Source of the DNA: Ramlibacter sp. PS4R-6
Lineage (GTDB): Bacteria; Pseudomonadota; Gammaproteobacteria; Burkholderiales; Burkholderiaceae_C
Direction of reading: 5' to 3'
DNA: 64,000 nucleotides
Assembly: GCF_037572775.1 (NCBI RefSeq)
Contig: NZ_JBBHKA010000001.1
Location: 310,001 to 374,000, forward strand
Position 1 is the stretch's first letter; the number at the start of each line of letters is the position of its first letter. Below, in pieces: positions 40,218 through 48,742 of this stretch. The position numbers and the translations under genes are program-made. Under the pieces are notes generated by a model. It was not told the origin of the DNA. It was given only the letters and a program-made list of their open reading frames with translations, and searched no databases.

Positions 40218-42530
40218 TCAGCTGGTGCGGCCGGGGTTCAGGATGGGGACGCCGCGCTGCCACACCTCGGGCTCCGCGGCCGGCTGCGAACGGCGCAGGT
40301 CGGGGCGCTGGCGTGTCTGCGCCCGCGCACGCTGCTGCTCCTCGAACGCCTGCTGGTCGCGCTTCCACTGCTCGGCGAGCAGCTGCTGCTGGCGCGCCCA
40401 CGCTTCGCGCTGCGCCCGCTCCTTTTCCTTCTCTTCGGAGACGCGGCGCAAGGCCTCTTCGCGCTGCGTGCGCTGCGCCTGCAGCACCTGGGCCTCGCGC
40501 TCGGCGGCGCGGCGCGAACGCTCCACTTCCTGCGCGTGGGCGATGCGGCGCGCCTCGTCGTCCTTCTTCGCGGCCACGGCCATGCGCTTGGCTTCCTGCG
40601 CACGCCTGGCCTGCAGCTCGCGCTCCACGCGTGCCTTCGCAACCTGGTCGCGCTTGGCCTGTTCGCGCTTGGCGACCTGCTCGCGGCGCGCCTGTTCGGC
40701 GGCGGCGCGCTGTTGCTGCTGCTGCGCCGCGCGGGATTGCCTGGCCTGTTCGGCCTTGGCCAGCTGCTCGCGTTGTTCGCGCACTTCGCGCTGCTTCGCC
40801 ACTTCGGCGCGCCGTGCCTGCTCGGCGGCGCGCTTGTCCTGCGCCACCCGCGATTGCTCCAGCGCCCGCTGCTGCTGTTGTTGTTGCGCGAGGCGCGCTT
40901 GTTGCTCCGCGGCGGCGCGCTCGCGTTCGGCGACGGCGCGTTCCTGCTCGCGCGCGGCCTTCGCCTGCCCGGAGCGCTTGGCCTCTTCCGCCTTCGCGAC
41001 CTGCTCGCGTTCCTTGCGTTGCTGGTCGTCACGCGCCAGGCGTTCGCGTTCGGCGCGCGCCTGCGCTTCGGCCTGCTTCTGCGCCTCGGCCGCCTGCTTC
41101 TTCTGCACCTCGGCGAGCTTCTGCGCTTCGGCGGTCTTCTGCGCCTCCAGCTGCTTCGCCGCATCGGCCTGGCGCTGCATCTCGAGCTGCTGCGCCGCCG
41201 TCGGTCCCTTGTTGACCGCGGGCTTGATTTCGGGGTTGGACGCGCGCGCCACCATCGTCTTCGCGCGCTCGGGCATCGCGGGCGGGGCCACCACCTGCGC
41301 GTTGGTCAGCGCGTTCGCGGCCACGCGCAGCCAGCTGCCCTTGGACGGCTTGCCGCGCTGGAAATCCTCCATCGCGACCGCCGTGAGGGCCTCGGGCTTG
41401 CGCTGGTAGGCATAGCTGCCGTCGGCCAGCGGCGGCATGTTGGCGTTGACGCTGCTGATGTACAGCGGCGTCGCCTTGTACGTGGGCTGCCACGCCTCGC
41501 CGGGCGCCAGCGGGAACCACGCCACCGTCTGCTTGCCGCCGACGGCCAGCGGCGCAGCGCCGTGGCCGACGAAAGCCACCAGCGCCGGCGCATAGATCGG
41601 GCGCAGGCCCATGCGGCCGGGCACCCAGCCCCACTTCTTGCCGACGAGCGTCCAGCGGCCGTAGTGCGACGTCACGAAGGCCCACGGCGCTTCGTCGATC
41701 CAGGTCCAGCCCCAGGGCGCGAGCCATTCCCAGCGGCCGTTGCGGTACGGCGCCCATTCGGCCTTGACGCTTTGCGGGTACCACACCACGCCGTGCGTGG
41801 CGTCCTGCTGCCACTGGCCGGTGGTGTCGAGCAGCTGGTAGCCCACCACCTCGCGCGGCACGTAGCGCGCGGCCACCGACTGGTCCTCGCGGCGGTTGCG
41901 CTCCGCGGCCCAGCGGTCGAAGTTGTCCTGCGGCGGCTGCTCGTGCGAATCGACCTGCGCGAGCGTGCGGCCCTTGAAGATGATCTGCTGGCCGCCGCCC
42001 ATGGGCAGGGCCTGGCCCTTCTCGCCGTAGACGGCGCCGGTGCCGGAATGGATGGTCACGCGCGTGGTGCCGCGCTGCGCATCGACGTCGATGCGGTAGT
42101 CGCCGGGATAGGAAGCGCGCCACGCGAGGTTGGGCGTGTCGACCTCGAAGTTCTCGCCTTCGGGCAGCGAGCGCACGCGCAGGTACACCGTGCCTTGCGT
42201 GACCGACAGCTGCGTCGACTGGTCGTCCAGCGCCAGCACCGTCACGTGCGTGCGGCCGTCCATGCGCACCGCGGCGGAGCCCGCCTGCAACTCGGCGCGC
42301 ACGCCCTTGTCCGTCCAGAGCTTGTCGCCGGGCGACAGCGGGCGGTTCAGGTCGGCGTCGGTGAATTCGTCATCACCGGACGGCGCGAAGCTCACCGCGC
42401 CTTCGCTGTAGTTGATGCGGCCGATGCGGCCCGGCGGGTCACCGCCCTGCGCGAAAACTGTGCTGGCGAGCACACCCAGCAGCATCGCTGCCGAGATGCG
42501 GATCGAGAGGAAAAAAGGGCGCGCGCGCAT
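40218..42530 (-). CDS. FecR-like / DUF6600-type secreted protein with long coiled-coil tail
   Basis: 770 residues, AGGAGG before the ATG at 42530, signal peptide ending in STVFAQ. The N-terminal FecR-like domain (GRINYSEGAVSFAPSGDDEF, SPGDKLWTDKGVRAELQAGS) and the tryptophan-rich part (WAPYRNGRWEWLAPWGWTWI) match the neighbouring protein closely. The C-terminal 350 residues are a Lys/Glu/Ala/Gln-rich coiled coil (for example EAQKLAEVQKKQAAEAQKQA), reminiscent of TolA. A reach across the periplasm is possible but only inferred. The genes are tandem paralogues separated by 74 bases and are probably one operon. Confidence 0.8.
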   Translation of the reverse strand: MRARPFFLSIRISAAMLLGVLASTVFAQGGDPPGRIGRINYSEGAVSFAPSGDDEFTDADLNRPLSPGDKLWTDKGVRAELQAGSAAVRMDGRTHVTVLALDDQSTQLSVTQGTVYLRVRSLPEGENFEVDTPNLAWRASYPGDYRIDVDAQRGTTRVTIHSGTGAVYGEKGQALPMGGGQQIIFKGRTLAQVDSHEQPPQDNFDRWAAERNRREDQSVAARYVPREVVGYQLLDTTGQWQQDATHGVVWYPQSVKAEWAPYRNGRWEWLAPWGWTWIDEAPWAFVTSHYGRWTLVGKKWGWVPGRMGLRPIYAPALVAFVGHGAAPLAVGGKQTVAWFPLAPGEAWQPTYKATPLYISSVNANMPPLADGSYAYQRKPEALTAVAMEDFQRGKPSKGSWLRVAANALTNAQVVAPPAMPERAKTMVARASNPEIKPAVNKGPTAAQQLEMQRQADAAKQLEAQKTAEAQKLAEVQKKQAAEAQKQAEAQARAERERLARDDQQRKEREQVAKAEEAKRSGQAKAAREQERAVAERERAAAEQQARLAQQQQQQRALEQSRVAQDKRAAEQARRAEVAKQREVREQREQLAKAEQARQSRAAQQQQQRAAAEQARREQVAKREQAKRDQVAKARVERELQARRAQEAKRMAVAAKKDDEARRIAHAQEVERSRRAAEREAQVLQAQRTQREEALRRVSEEKEKERAQREAWARQQQLLAEQWKRDQQAFEEQQRARAQTRQRPDLRRSQPAAEPEVWQRGVPILNPGRTS

Positions 42531-42657
42531 GAGGACCACCTCCTGCGAGTAGAACGCCTGAGCTGGGGTGCATAGGGATAACGGGAGGTAAAGCGCTGCG
42601 GGTGTTCCGCGCTATTTTGTAATCCGCTGTAAAGACGAGCCAGCCGCCGTGAAGAAT

Positions 42658-43551
42658 TCACGCGCTGGCGAAGGCCCGCAACTCGCCGCGCATCCAGTCG
42701 ATGAATGCACGCGTGCGCGCCGGCAACAGCCGCGCATGCGGGTAGACGGCCTGGATCGGCCGCGGCGGCCGTTCGAACGCTTCCAGCACCACCTTCAGTT
42801 GCTTACTCGCGATGAACGGCGCGACCTGGTACGAGAAGAACATGCCGAAGCCCAGCCCTTCGGCGCAGGCCTGCACGGCGGGCAGCACGTGGTTGAACTC
42901 GACGTTGCCCGCCACGTCGACGCGGAACGCCCGGCCCTTTTCCTGGAACTCGCCAAAGCCGGTGGGCCCGCCCATGGTGCGGATGCAGTTGAAGCGCAGC
43001 AGGTCGCGCGGATGCCTAGGCACGCCGTGCTTGCGCAGGAACGCGGGCGTCGCGCAGACGACGCGGCGCACGCGGCCCAGCGGCGTCGCGACGAGCGACG
43101 AATCTTCCAGGTGGCCGATGCGGATGCCGACGTCGATGCCTTCGTCGACGAGGTTGACCACGCGGTCGAGCAGCACGACGCTGCAGAGCACGTGCGGATG
43201 CTCGCGCAGGAAGCGCGTGACGGCCGGCGCGACGTGCATCTGGCCGAAGAGCACCGGGGCGGTGATGGTGAGGTGGCCGGCAACCTCGCGCGCGCCCGCG
43301 GAAAGCGCCAGCTCGGATTCCTCCACTGCGGCGAGGATCTGGCGCGCGCTCGCCAGGTGCACCTTGCCGTCCTCGGTGAGCGCGATGCGGCGCGTGGTGC
43401 GGTGGAACAGGCGCACGCCGAGCTCGGCCTCGTAGCCGGCCAGCGAGCGCACGACGGCGGGCAGCGACAGGTCGAGCGTGCGCGCCGCACGCGTGAGGCT
43501 GCCTTCGTCGGCGATCGCGACAAAGGTCTGCAGGGCCTTGAAGCGGTCCAT
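42658..43551 (-). CDS. LysR-family transcriptional regulator
   Basis: 297 residues. The helix-turn-helix is at the start (LQTFVAIADEGSLTRAARTL, DLSLPAVVRSLAGYEAELGV, RLFHRTTRR). The substrate-binding domain follows, with the usual LTITAPVLFGQMHVAPAVT. It is divergent from the GST gene; a perfect inverted repeat of the LysR box type lies over its own start codon, so autoregulation and control of the GST operon are likely. Confidence 0.92.
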   Translation of the reverse strand: MDRFKALQTFVAIADEGSLTRAARTLDLSLPAVVRSLAGYEAELGVRLFHRTTRRIALTEDGKVHLASARQILAAVEESELALSAGAREVAGHLTITAPVLFGQMHVAPAVTRFLREHPHVLCSVVLLDRVVNLVDEGIDVGIRIGHLEDSSLVATPLGRVRRVVCATPAFLRKHGVPRHPRDLLRFNCIRTMGGPTGFGEFQEKGRAFRVDVAGNVEFNHVLPAVQACAEGLGFGMFFSYQVAPFIASKQLKVVLEAFERPPRPIQAVYPHARLLPARTRAFIDWMRGELRAFASA

Positions 43552-43571
43552 TGCTGCACATTCTGCAGCAA
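43551..43571. promoter_or_regulatory. LysR-type operator TTGCTGCA-N5-TGCAGCAA
   Basis: Perfect eight-base arms (43551-43558 and 43564-43571) contain the T-N11-A signature. The element touches the start codon of the LysR gene and lies 56 bases before the GST start. Confidence 0.65.
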
Positions 43572-43626
43572 TCTCCTGCAGGGGGCGGCATTTATTCCAG
43601 CGGCGTCCCTGCCCAGAATCCGCCGC

Positions 43627-44265
43627 ATGAACCGACCCGCCCAACCGATCCGGCTGTACCGCTTCGCCCTCTCGGGCCATTGCCACCGCGTCGAGCTGTT
43701 CCTGCGCCTGCTCGGGCTGCCCTACGAGCTGGTGGACGTCGACCTGCGCCAGCGCGAGCACAAGACGCCCGAGTACCTGGCGAAGAACGCCTTCGGCCAG
43801 GTGCCGGTGATCGAGGACGGCGACGTGACGCTCGCGGACTCCAATGCGATCCTCGTGTACCTCGAAGGGACATATGCGCCGGGCTCGTGGCTCCCGCGCG
43901 ACCCGCTGCGCGCGGCGCACGTGCAGCGCTGGCTGTCCGTATCCGCGGGCCAAGTCGCCTTCGGGCCCGCCGCCGCGCGCGCCGTGGTGGTGTTCGGGCG
44001 CAGCGACGACTGCACGCCGTTCATCGCGCGCGCCAACCAGCTGCTCGCCGTGATGGAGCAGGAGCTCGCGCAGCGGCCGTGGCTCGCGGGCCCCGAGCCG
44101 ACGCTGGCCGACATCGCGAACTACAGCTACATCGCGCACGCGCCCGAAGGCAACGTGTCGCTCGAGCCCTATCCGAACGTGCGTGCCTGGCTCGCCCGCA
44201 TCGAGGCGCTGCCGGGTTTCATCCCGATGCCGCGCTCCAACGTCGGCCTGCGCGCCGCCGCTTGA
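43627..44265 (+). CDS. Glutathione S-transferase family protein
   Basis: 212 residues. The N-terminal thioredoxin-like domain has LYRFALSGHCHRVELFLRLL and GQVPVIEDGDVTLADSNAIL, where the cis-Pro and the ES/DS glutathione-contact motif lie. The C-terminal helical domain has PWLAGPEPTLADIANYSYIA, with the N-capping Asp. It probably conjugates or reduces small electrophiles in the cytoplasm. The next gene starts 3 bases after its stop. Control by the divergent LysR protein is expected. Confidence 0.9.
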   Translation: MNRPAQPIRLYRFALSGHCHRVELFLRLLGLPYELVDVDLRQREHKTPEYLAKNAFGQVPVIEDGDVTLADSNAILVYLEGTYAPGSWLPRDPLRAAHVQRWLSVSAGQVAFGPAAARAVVVFGRSDDCTPFIARANQLLAVMEQELAQRPWLAGPEPTLADIANYSYIAHAPEGNVSLEPYPNVRAWLARIEALPGFIPMPRSNVGLRAAA

Positions 44266-44268
44266 ACC

Positions 44269-45195
44269 GTGGGCGCCTTCCACGACGGGGAGCTCGCGTT
44301 GCAGGTGCGCGCGGGGGTGCGCGAGCGGCTGGGCGACGGGCCTTTCATCCGCGACCACATGCCGCAGCAGCACTGCGACTTCTTCGCGCTGCTGCCTTTC
44401 GTCCTGGCGGGCAGCATCGCCGCCGACGGCCAGCCCTGGGCATCGGTGCTCACCGGGCCGGTGGGCTTCGTGCAGTCGCCCGATCCGCGCCTGTTGTCCG
44501 TGCGCGCCCAACCGGCGGCGCATGATCCCCTGTCGGCGAACCTGCAGGCGGGCGCGGCGCTGGGGCTGCTGGGCATCCAGCCGCACACGCGCCGGCGCAA
44601 CCGGCTGAACGGCCATGTCGCCGCCGCCGACGCGAGCGGCTTCCTGGTGTCGGTCGACCAGAGCTTCGGCAACTGCCCCAAGTACATCCAGGCGCGCGAG
44701 GCGACTTACACGGGACCGGCGTCCGCTCCGGCCGCCACGCGTCTCGAGCGGCTCGACGACGCCGCCGTGCAGCTGGTGCGTTCGGCCGACACCTTCTTCA
44801 TCGCGACGGCGCATCCGCAGGCCCGCTCGAGCGCGAGCCGCGAACAGGGCGTGGACGTGTCGCACCGCGGCGGCAAGCCGGGCTTCGTGCGCGTGGACGA
44901 TGGTGTGCTGACGGTGCCCGACTTCACCGGCAACTCCTTCTTCAACACGCTCGGCAACCTGGTGCTGGAGCCGCGCTGCGGCCTGCTGTTCCTCGACTTC
45001 GAGCAGGGCGGCACGCTGCAAGTGGCGGCGCGCGCGGAGATCGTCACCGAAGGCGCAGAGCTGGCGTCGTTCCGCGGCGCGCTGCGCCTTCTGCGGCTGC
45101 ACGTCACCTCGGCGATCCGCGCGGAACAGGCCTTGCCGCTGCGCTGGACGAAGGCCGAGCTGTCGCCCGTACTCGCGGATACAGGCCACTGGTAG
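44269..45195 (+). CDS. Pyridoxamine-phosphate-oxidase-family flavin-binding protein
   Basis: 308 residues from a GTG placed 3 bases after the GST stop. Two split-barrel regions are visible: the first near HCDFFALLPFVLAGSIAADG, QPWASVLTGPVGFVQSPDPR; the second near DTFFIATAHPQARSSASREQ, GVDVSHRGGKPGFVRVDDGV and FLDFEQGGTLQVAARAEIV. Proteins of this length and pattern are often fused or adjacent to ferredoxin or GST genes and are thought to bind FMN. It probably works with the GST in detoxification under LysR control. The exact reaction is unknown. Confidence 0.82.
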   Translation: MGAFHDGELALQVRAGVRERLGDGPFIRDHMPQQHCDFFALLPFVLAGSIAADGQPWASVLTGPVGFVQSPDPRLLSVRAQPAAHDPLSANLQAGAALGLLGIQPHTRRRNRLNGHVAAADASGFLVSVDQSFGNCPKYIQAREATYTGPASAPAATRLERLDDAAVQLVRSADTFFIATAHPQARSSASREQGVDVSHRGGKPGFVRVDDGVLTVPDFTGNSFFNTLGNLVLEPRCGLLFLDFEQGGTLQVAARAEIVTEGAELASFRGALRLLRLHVTSAIRAEQALPLRWTKAELSPVLADTGHW

Positions 45196-45214
45196 CGTGG
45201 CTATGATCCGCGCC

Positions 45215-45868
45215 ATGAACCACCTGCGGATCCTCCTGCTCTCCATCGCCGCGCTGCTGGCCGGCTGCGGCACCACCGGGACCGGGACCGCGCCTGGCGG
45301 GCGCGGCAGCGGCGGCGACCCGCTGCAGCGCTACTCCAACGCCTACCTGAAAGGCGACGCGCGCACGGAAGCCATGGAACTGGAGCGCGCGCGGACCGAA
45401 CCCGGCGTGACGCCCGTCGTCGCCGCGCGCATCGAGGTCACGCGCTGCGCGCTGCAGGTCGCGAGCCTCGTGTTCGAGGCCTGCCAGGGCTTCGACCGGC
45501 TGCGCCGCGATGCGGCCCCGGCCGACCGCGCCTATGCCGATTACGTCGCGGGACGCGTGACACCGGCCGACGTGCCGTTGGTACCCGAGCAGCACCGCGC
45601 CATCGCGGCGGGGCGCGAAGACGCCGGCACGCTGCAGGCGATCCGCGACCCCGCGTCACGCCTTGTCGCCGCCGGCGTGCTGCTGCGCACCGGGCGGGCC
45701 ACGCCGCAAGTGGTGCAAGTCGCCGTGGACACAGCGTCGCAGCAAGGCTGGCGCCGGGCGCTGCTGGCATGGCTGAACGTGCAGGCGCAACGCGCGGACC
45801 GCGCGGGACACCGCGACGAAGCCGAACGCATCCGTCGCCGCATCTCGCAGGTCGGCGAGGCGCACTAG
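45215..45868 (+). CDS. Lipoprotein of unknown function
   Basis: 217 residues from the ATG at 45215. The leader MNHLRILLLSIAALLAGC gives a lipobox with C18 and a Gly/Thr-rich spacer (GTTGTGTAPGGRGSGG). The rest is helical and Ala/Arg-rich (LQRYSNAYLKGDARTEAMEL, LQVASLVFEACQGFDRLRRD) and may hold degenerate TPR-type helices. No family is recognised. It follows the PNPOx-like gene by 19 bases, so it may be the last gene of the LysR-controlled operon. One base separates it from the convergent PhlG-like gene. Confidence 0.75.
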   Translation: MNHLRILLLSIAALLAGCGTTGTGTAPGGRGSGGDPLQRYSNAYLKGDARTEAMELERARTEPGVTPVVAARIEVTRCALQVASLVFEACQGFDRLRRDAAPADRAYADYVAGRVTPADVPLVPEQHRAIAAGREDAGTLQAIRDPASRLVAAGVLLRTGRATPQVVQVAVDTASQQGWRRALLAWLNVQAQRADRAGHRDEAERIRRRISQVGEAH

Positions 45869-45869
45869 G

Positions 45870-46586
45870 TCAGCCCGGCAATCCGGTTTCCTGCCGATAC
45901 AGCTGCGGCAGGAAGTGCTCGAAGAGGCCCACCTCCTCGATGTTGTGACGAAGCCAGGCCAGGCCGTGGCGCTGGTCGAAACCGAAGCGCTGGATCAGCG
46001 GCGTGAGCGCGGCGCGCCAGCCGGACACGCCGCCCACCAGCAGGCGGTTCTCGTAGAGGGTGCCTTCGGGCACGCGCTTGAAGGCGTATTCCATCCGCAC
46101 GATGCCCGGGATGCCGAACAGCCGCGGGTTGTGGATGAAGCCTTCCTCGTCGAGCTTCTCGATGTCGCTCACCACGTCGACGCTGTAGCAGCGCTGGCCG
46201 CCCAGGTACTCGCGCAGGCGGATCTGCGCGCCGGGGCCGACGGTGCCGTCGGGCAGGCGCCGCGCATAGCTCGCATGCACGTGGTCATACGGGTGCCAGG
46301 CGCGGTAGCGGTTGATGCGCTGGCCGTCGACGACGACGTCACCCTCGAGGTGCGCGAACCACCACGCGAGCATGCGCGGCGTGACGCCGCGCAGGATGTC
46401 GTGCCGGATCCAGTAGCTCAGGCGGCCGTCGGGCAGGCGCTCGGCGCCGCACTCGGCGGAACCCAGCGACTTCATCGGCCACGGGACGGTCGCCGGGTCG
46501 GCCGGCATGGGCCGGTCGTCCGGATAGGCGGGGAAGTCGCGGGGTGCGCCGCGGCCGATGTGCAGGGGAAGGGCAAGGGTGCTCAT
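45870..46586 (-). CDS. PhlG-type (DAPG/phloretin hydrolase family) C-C hydrolase
   Basis: 238 residues with AAGGAG five bases before the ATG. The sequence follows the PhlG family, zinc enzymes that cut an acyl group from phloroglucinol-type aromatic ketones: MLAWWFAHLEGDVVVDGQRI, YRAWHPYDHVHASYARRLPD and the C-terminal RHNIEEVGLFEHFLPQLY. H98, E126, H214 and E218 fit the His-Glu-His-xxx-Glu zinc ligands of P. fluorescens PhlG by position, though this is by eye. Substrates of bacterial relatives include diacetylphloroglucinol and phloretin. No biosynthetic genes are near, so degradation of a plant or microbial polyketide is likely. It is divergent from TetR with clear operators between. Confidence 0.78.
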   Translation of the reverse strand: MSTLALPLHIGRGAPRDFPAYPDDRPMPADPATVPWPMKSLGSAECGAERLPDGRLSYWIRHDILRGVTPRMLAWWFAHLEGDVVVDGQRINRYRAWHPYDHVHASYARRLPDGTVGPGAQIRLREYLGGQRCYSVDVVSDIEKLDEEGFIHNPRLFGIPGIVRMEYAFKRVPEGTLYENRLLVGGVSGWRAALTPLIQRFGFDQRHGLAWLRHNIEEVGLFEHFLPQLYRQETGLPG

Positions 46587-46602
46587 GGGTCTCCTTTCAA
46601 TG

Positions 46603-46653
46603 GTATAGCGAATGCTATACACATGACTGAGATCAGTCAAGTGTTTGCTATAC
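46603..46653. promoter_or_regulatory. Operator cluster between PhlG-like and TetR genes
   Basis: GTATAGC-GAAT-GCTATAC (46603-46620) is a perfect inverted repeat. A third half-site GCTATAC recurs at 46647-46653. Between them TGACTGA-GA-TCAGTCA (46624-46639) is a second palindrome. They overlap likely -10 elements on both strands, as expected for a TetR operator that controls both genes. Confidence 0.7.
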
Positions 46654-46662
46654 AATAACCCC

Positions 46663-47304
46663 ATGCACGACCCCGTCACTCCCCTGCCGGCCCGCCGCGG
46701 TCCCGCGCCGACCAAGCACCTGGACATCCTGTGGGCCGCGGCGCAGCTGTTCAGCCGCCGGGGCGTGGCCGGGAGCACCACGCGCGAGATCGCGGCGGCC
46801 GCCAACACGACGGAGCGCACGCTGTTCAAGCACTTCGGCAGCAAGGAAGGACTGGTGCACGCCGTGATCGCCGAGGCGGTGGTCGCGCACATCGCACCGA
46901 CATCGCTGGAGGCGCTGCGCCGCGCCATCGAGGCCAGTGCGGACGACCTCGAAGGCTGGCACGCGGAACTGCTGAAGGCGCGCTCGGCCAGCTTGGAGGA
47001 AAACGTCGAGTTCACGCGCCTGCTGCTGGTGGAACTGCTGCGGGACGAACAGCTGCGCGAGCAGTTCGCGAAGGAATGGCTGGCCGCCGTGTGGGAGCCG
47101 CTGCTGGCCCTGTTCCGCAAGCTGCAGCGCGAAGGGCGCCTGCGCCGCGACATCGGGGCCGAGGCGCTGGTGCGCATGTTCCTGTCGCTCAACGTCGGCC
47201 ACCTGGTGGCGCGGCACATCCTGGCGCCCGATGCGCAGTGGGACGGCGCAAAGGACCTCGCCGCCGTCGCTTCGTTCTTCGCGCGCGGCGCCGCGCCCGG
47301 CTAG
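46663..47304 (+). CDS. TetR-family transcriptional regulator
   Basis: 213 residues from the ATG at 46663. The N-terminal helix-turn-helix is typical (ILWAAAQLFSRRGVAGSTTR, EIAAAANTTERTLFKHFGSK, EGLVHAVI). The C-terminal ligand pocket is helical. It is divergent from the PhlG-like hydrolase with palindromes covering the promoters, so it is likely to repress that gene and itself and to respond to an aromatic ligand. It ends in a CTAG shared with gnd. Confidence 0.92.
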   Translation: MHDPVTPLPARRGPAPTKHLDILWAAAQLFSRRGVAGSTTREIAAAANTTERTLFKHFGSKEGLVHAVIAEAVVAHIAPTSLEALRRAIEASADDLEGWHAELLKARSASLEENVEFTRLLLVELLRDEQLREQFAKEWLAAVWEPLLALFRKLQREGRLRRDIGAEALVRMFLSLNVGHLVARHILAPDAQWDGAKDLAAVASFFARGAAPG

Positions 47305-48722
47305 TCGCGCCGCTCCTCGTTCCACTTCGTGTGGAACTTGCCCGGGCGGTCCAGCCGCTGGTAGGTGTGCGCGCCGAAGTAGTCGCGCTGGGCCTGCAGC
47401 AGGTTGGCCGGCAGGCGCTGCGACCGGTACGCGTCGTAGTAGGCGAGCGCGCTCATGAAGGCCGGGATGGCGATGCCGTTCCTCGCAGCGCTCGCCACCA
47501 CCTCGCGCAAGGCGCCGTGCGATCCGGCCATCACGTCCGCGAAGTGCGGGGCCAACATCAGGTTGGCCAGCTTCGGATCGCGTGCATAGGCGCCGCGGAT
47601 GTCCTCCAGCAGCTTCGCGCGAATGATGCAGCCCGCCCGCCAGGTGGCTGCGATGGTGCCCATGGGCAATTGCCAGCCGTATTCCTGGTCGGCGGCGGCG
47701 AGCAGGCCGAAGCCCTGCGCATAGGCGCACACCTTGGCTGCCAGCAACGCTCGTTCGATCACCTGCACGAACGCCGCGCGGTCGCCCTGGAACTCGCGGG
47801 CGGGGCCGGCCAGGACCTGCGCGGCCTGCGCGCGCTGCTCGCGCACCGCGCTCACCGTGCGCGCGAACACGGCTTCGGCGATCGTCGGCGCCGTCACGCC
47901 CAGGTCCAGCGCGGCCTGGCTCGCCCACTTGCCGGTGCCCTTCTGCTCGGCGGTGTCGACGATCAGGTCCACCAGCGGCCGGCCGGTCTCGGGGTCCACG
48001 CGGGTCAGGATGTCCGCGGTGATGCCGACCAGGTAGCTCGCGAGCTCGCCCCGGTTCCACTGCGCGAACACCTCGGACATCTCGCGCGGGGACATCCCCA
48101 GGAGCTCCTGCATCAGGAAATACGCCTCGCACAGCACCTGCATGTCGGCGTACTCGATGCCGTTGTGCACCATCTTCACGTAGTGGCCCGCCGCGCCCGG
48201 CCCCATCCACTCGCAGCACGGCTGCCCATCCTCGGCGCGCGCGGCGATCGCCTGCAGCAGCGGGCGGATGCGCGGCCAGGCGTCCGGCGCGCCGCCGGGC
48301 ATGATCGCCGGGCCGTTCAGCGCGCCCTCCTCGCCGCCGCTGACGCCCGCGCCGACGAACAGGATGCCCACGTGTTGCAGCTCGGCGAGGCGCCGCTCGG
48401 TGTCGGTGTAGCGTGTGTTGCCGCCGTCGATGACGATGTCGCCGGCGGCCAGCCACGGCCGCAAGTCCTGCAGCACCGCATCGACTGCCGCGCCTGCCGG
48501 CACCATCAGCAGCAGCACACGCGGCGTGCGCAATGCGCCTGCGAGCTCCTGCAGCGAACGCGGGGCGCTGCCGCCCGTGCGCTGCGCGAAGCGTTCGCGC
48601 TTGCCCTCGTCGACGTCGAAGCCGCTGACGGCGAAGCCCTGGCGGCGGAAATTGAGCGCCAGGTTCTCGCCCATGACGCCGAGGCCGACGATGGCCAGGT
48701 CGTGAAGCTGCGGGGATGCCAT
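47301..48722 (-). CDS. gnd: 6-phosphogluconate dehydrogenase, decarboxylating (NADP)
   Basis: 473 residues, the normal length. The cofactor loop is LAIVGLGVMGENLALNFRRQ. The family signature is VGAGVSGGEEGALNGPAIMP. Catalytic Lys and Glu lie in GHYVKMVHNGIEYADMQVLC. The C-terminal helical domain reaches FHTKWNEERRD. It converts 6-phosphogluconate to ribulose 5-phosphate in the oxidative pentose phosphate pathway. The ATG at 48722 matches other Gnd N-termini; the open frame continues upstream only through the alkB gene. It shares the terminal CTAG with the convergent tetR. Confidence 0.95.
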   Translation of the reverse strand: MASPQLHDLAIVGLGVMGENLALNFRRQGFAVSGFDVDEGKRERFAQRTGGSAPRSLQELAGALRTPRVLLLMVPAGAAVDAVLQDLRPWLAAGDIVIDGGNTRYTDTERRLAELQHVGILFVGAGVSGGEEGALNGPAIMPGGAPDAWPRIRPLLQAIAARAEDGQPCCEWMGPGAAGHYVKMVHNGIEYADMQVLCEAYFLMQELLGMSPREMSEVFAQWNRGELASYLVGITADILTRVDPETGRPLVDLIVDTAEQKGTGKWASQAALDLGVTAPTIAEAVFARTVSAVREQRAQAAQVLAGPAREFQGDRAAFVQVIERALLAAKVCAYAQGFGLLAAADQEYGWQLPMGTIAATWRAGCIIRAKLLEDIRGAYARDPKLANLMLAPHFADVMAGSHGALREVVASAARNGIAIPAFMSALAYYDAYRSQRLPANLLQAQRDYFGAHTYQRLDRPGKFHTKWNEERRD

Positions 48723-48742
48723 GCCCGCGATTGTGCGGCGGT

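Noticed and set aside
42658-45276. An 872-codon frame ending in the LysR gene
   Set aside because: Everything before 43551 runs antisense to the GST and PNPOx genes; the LysR helix-turn-helix begins at 43551.
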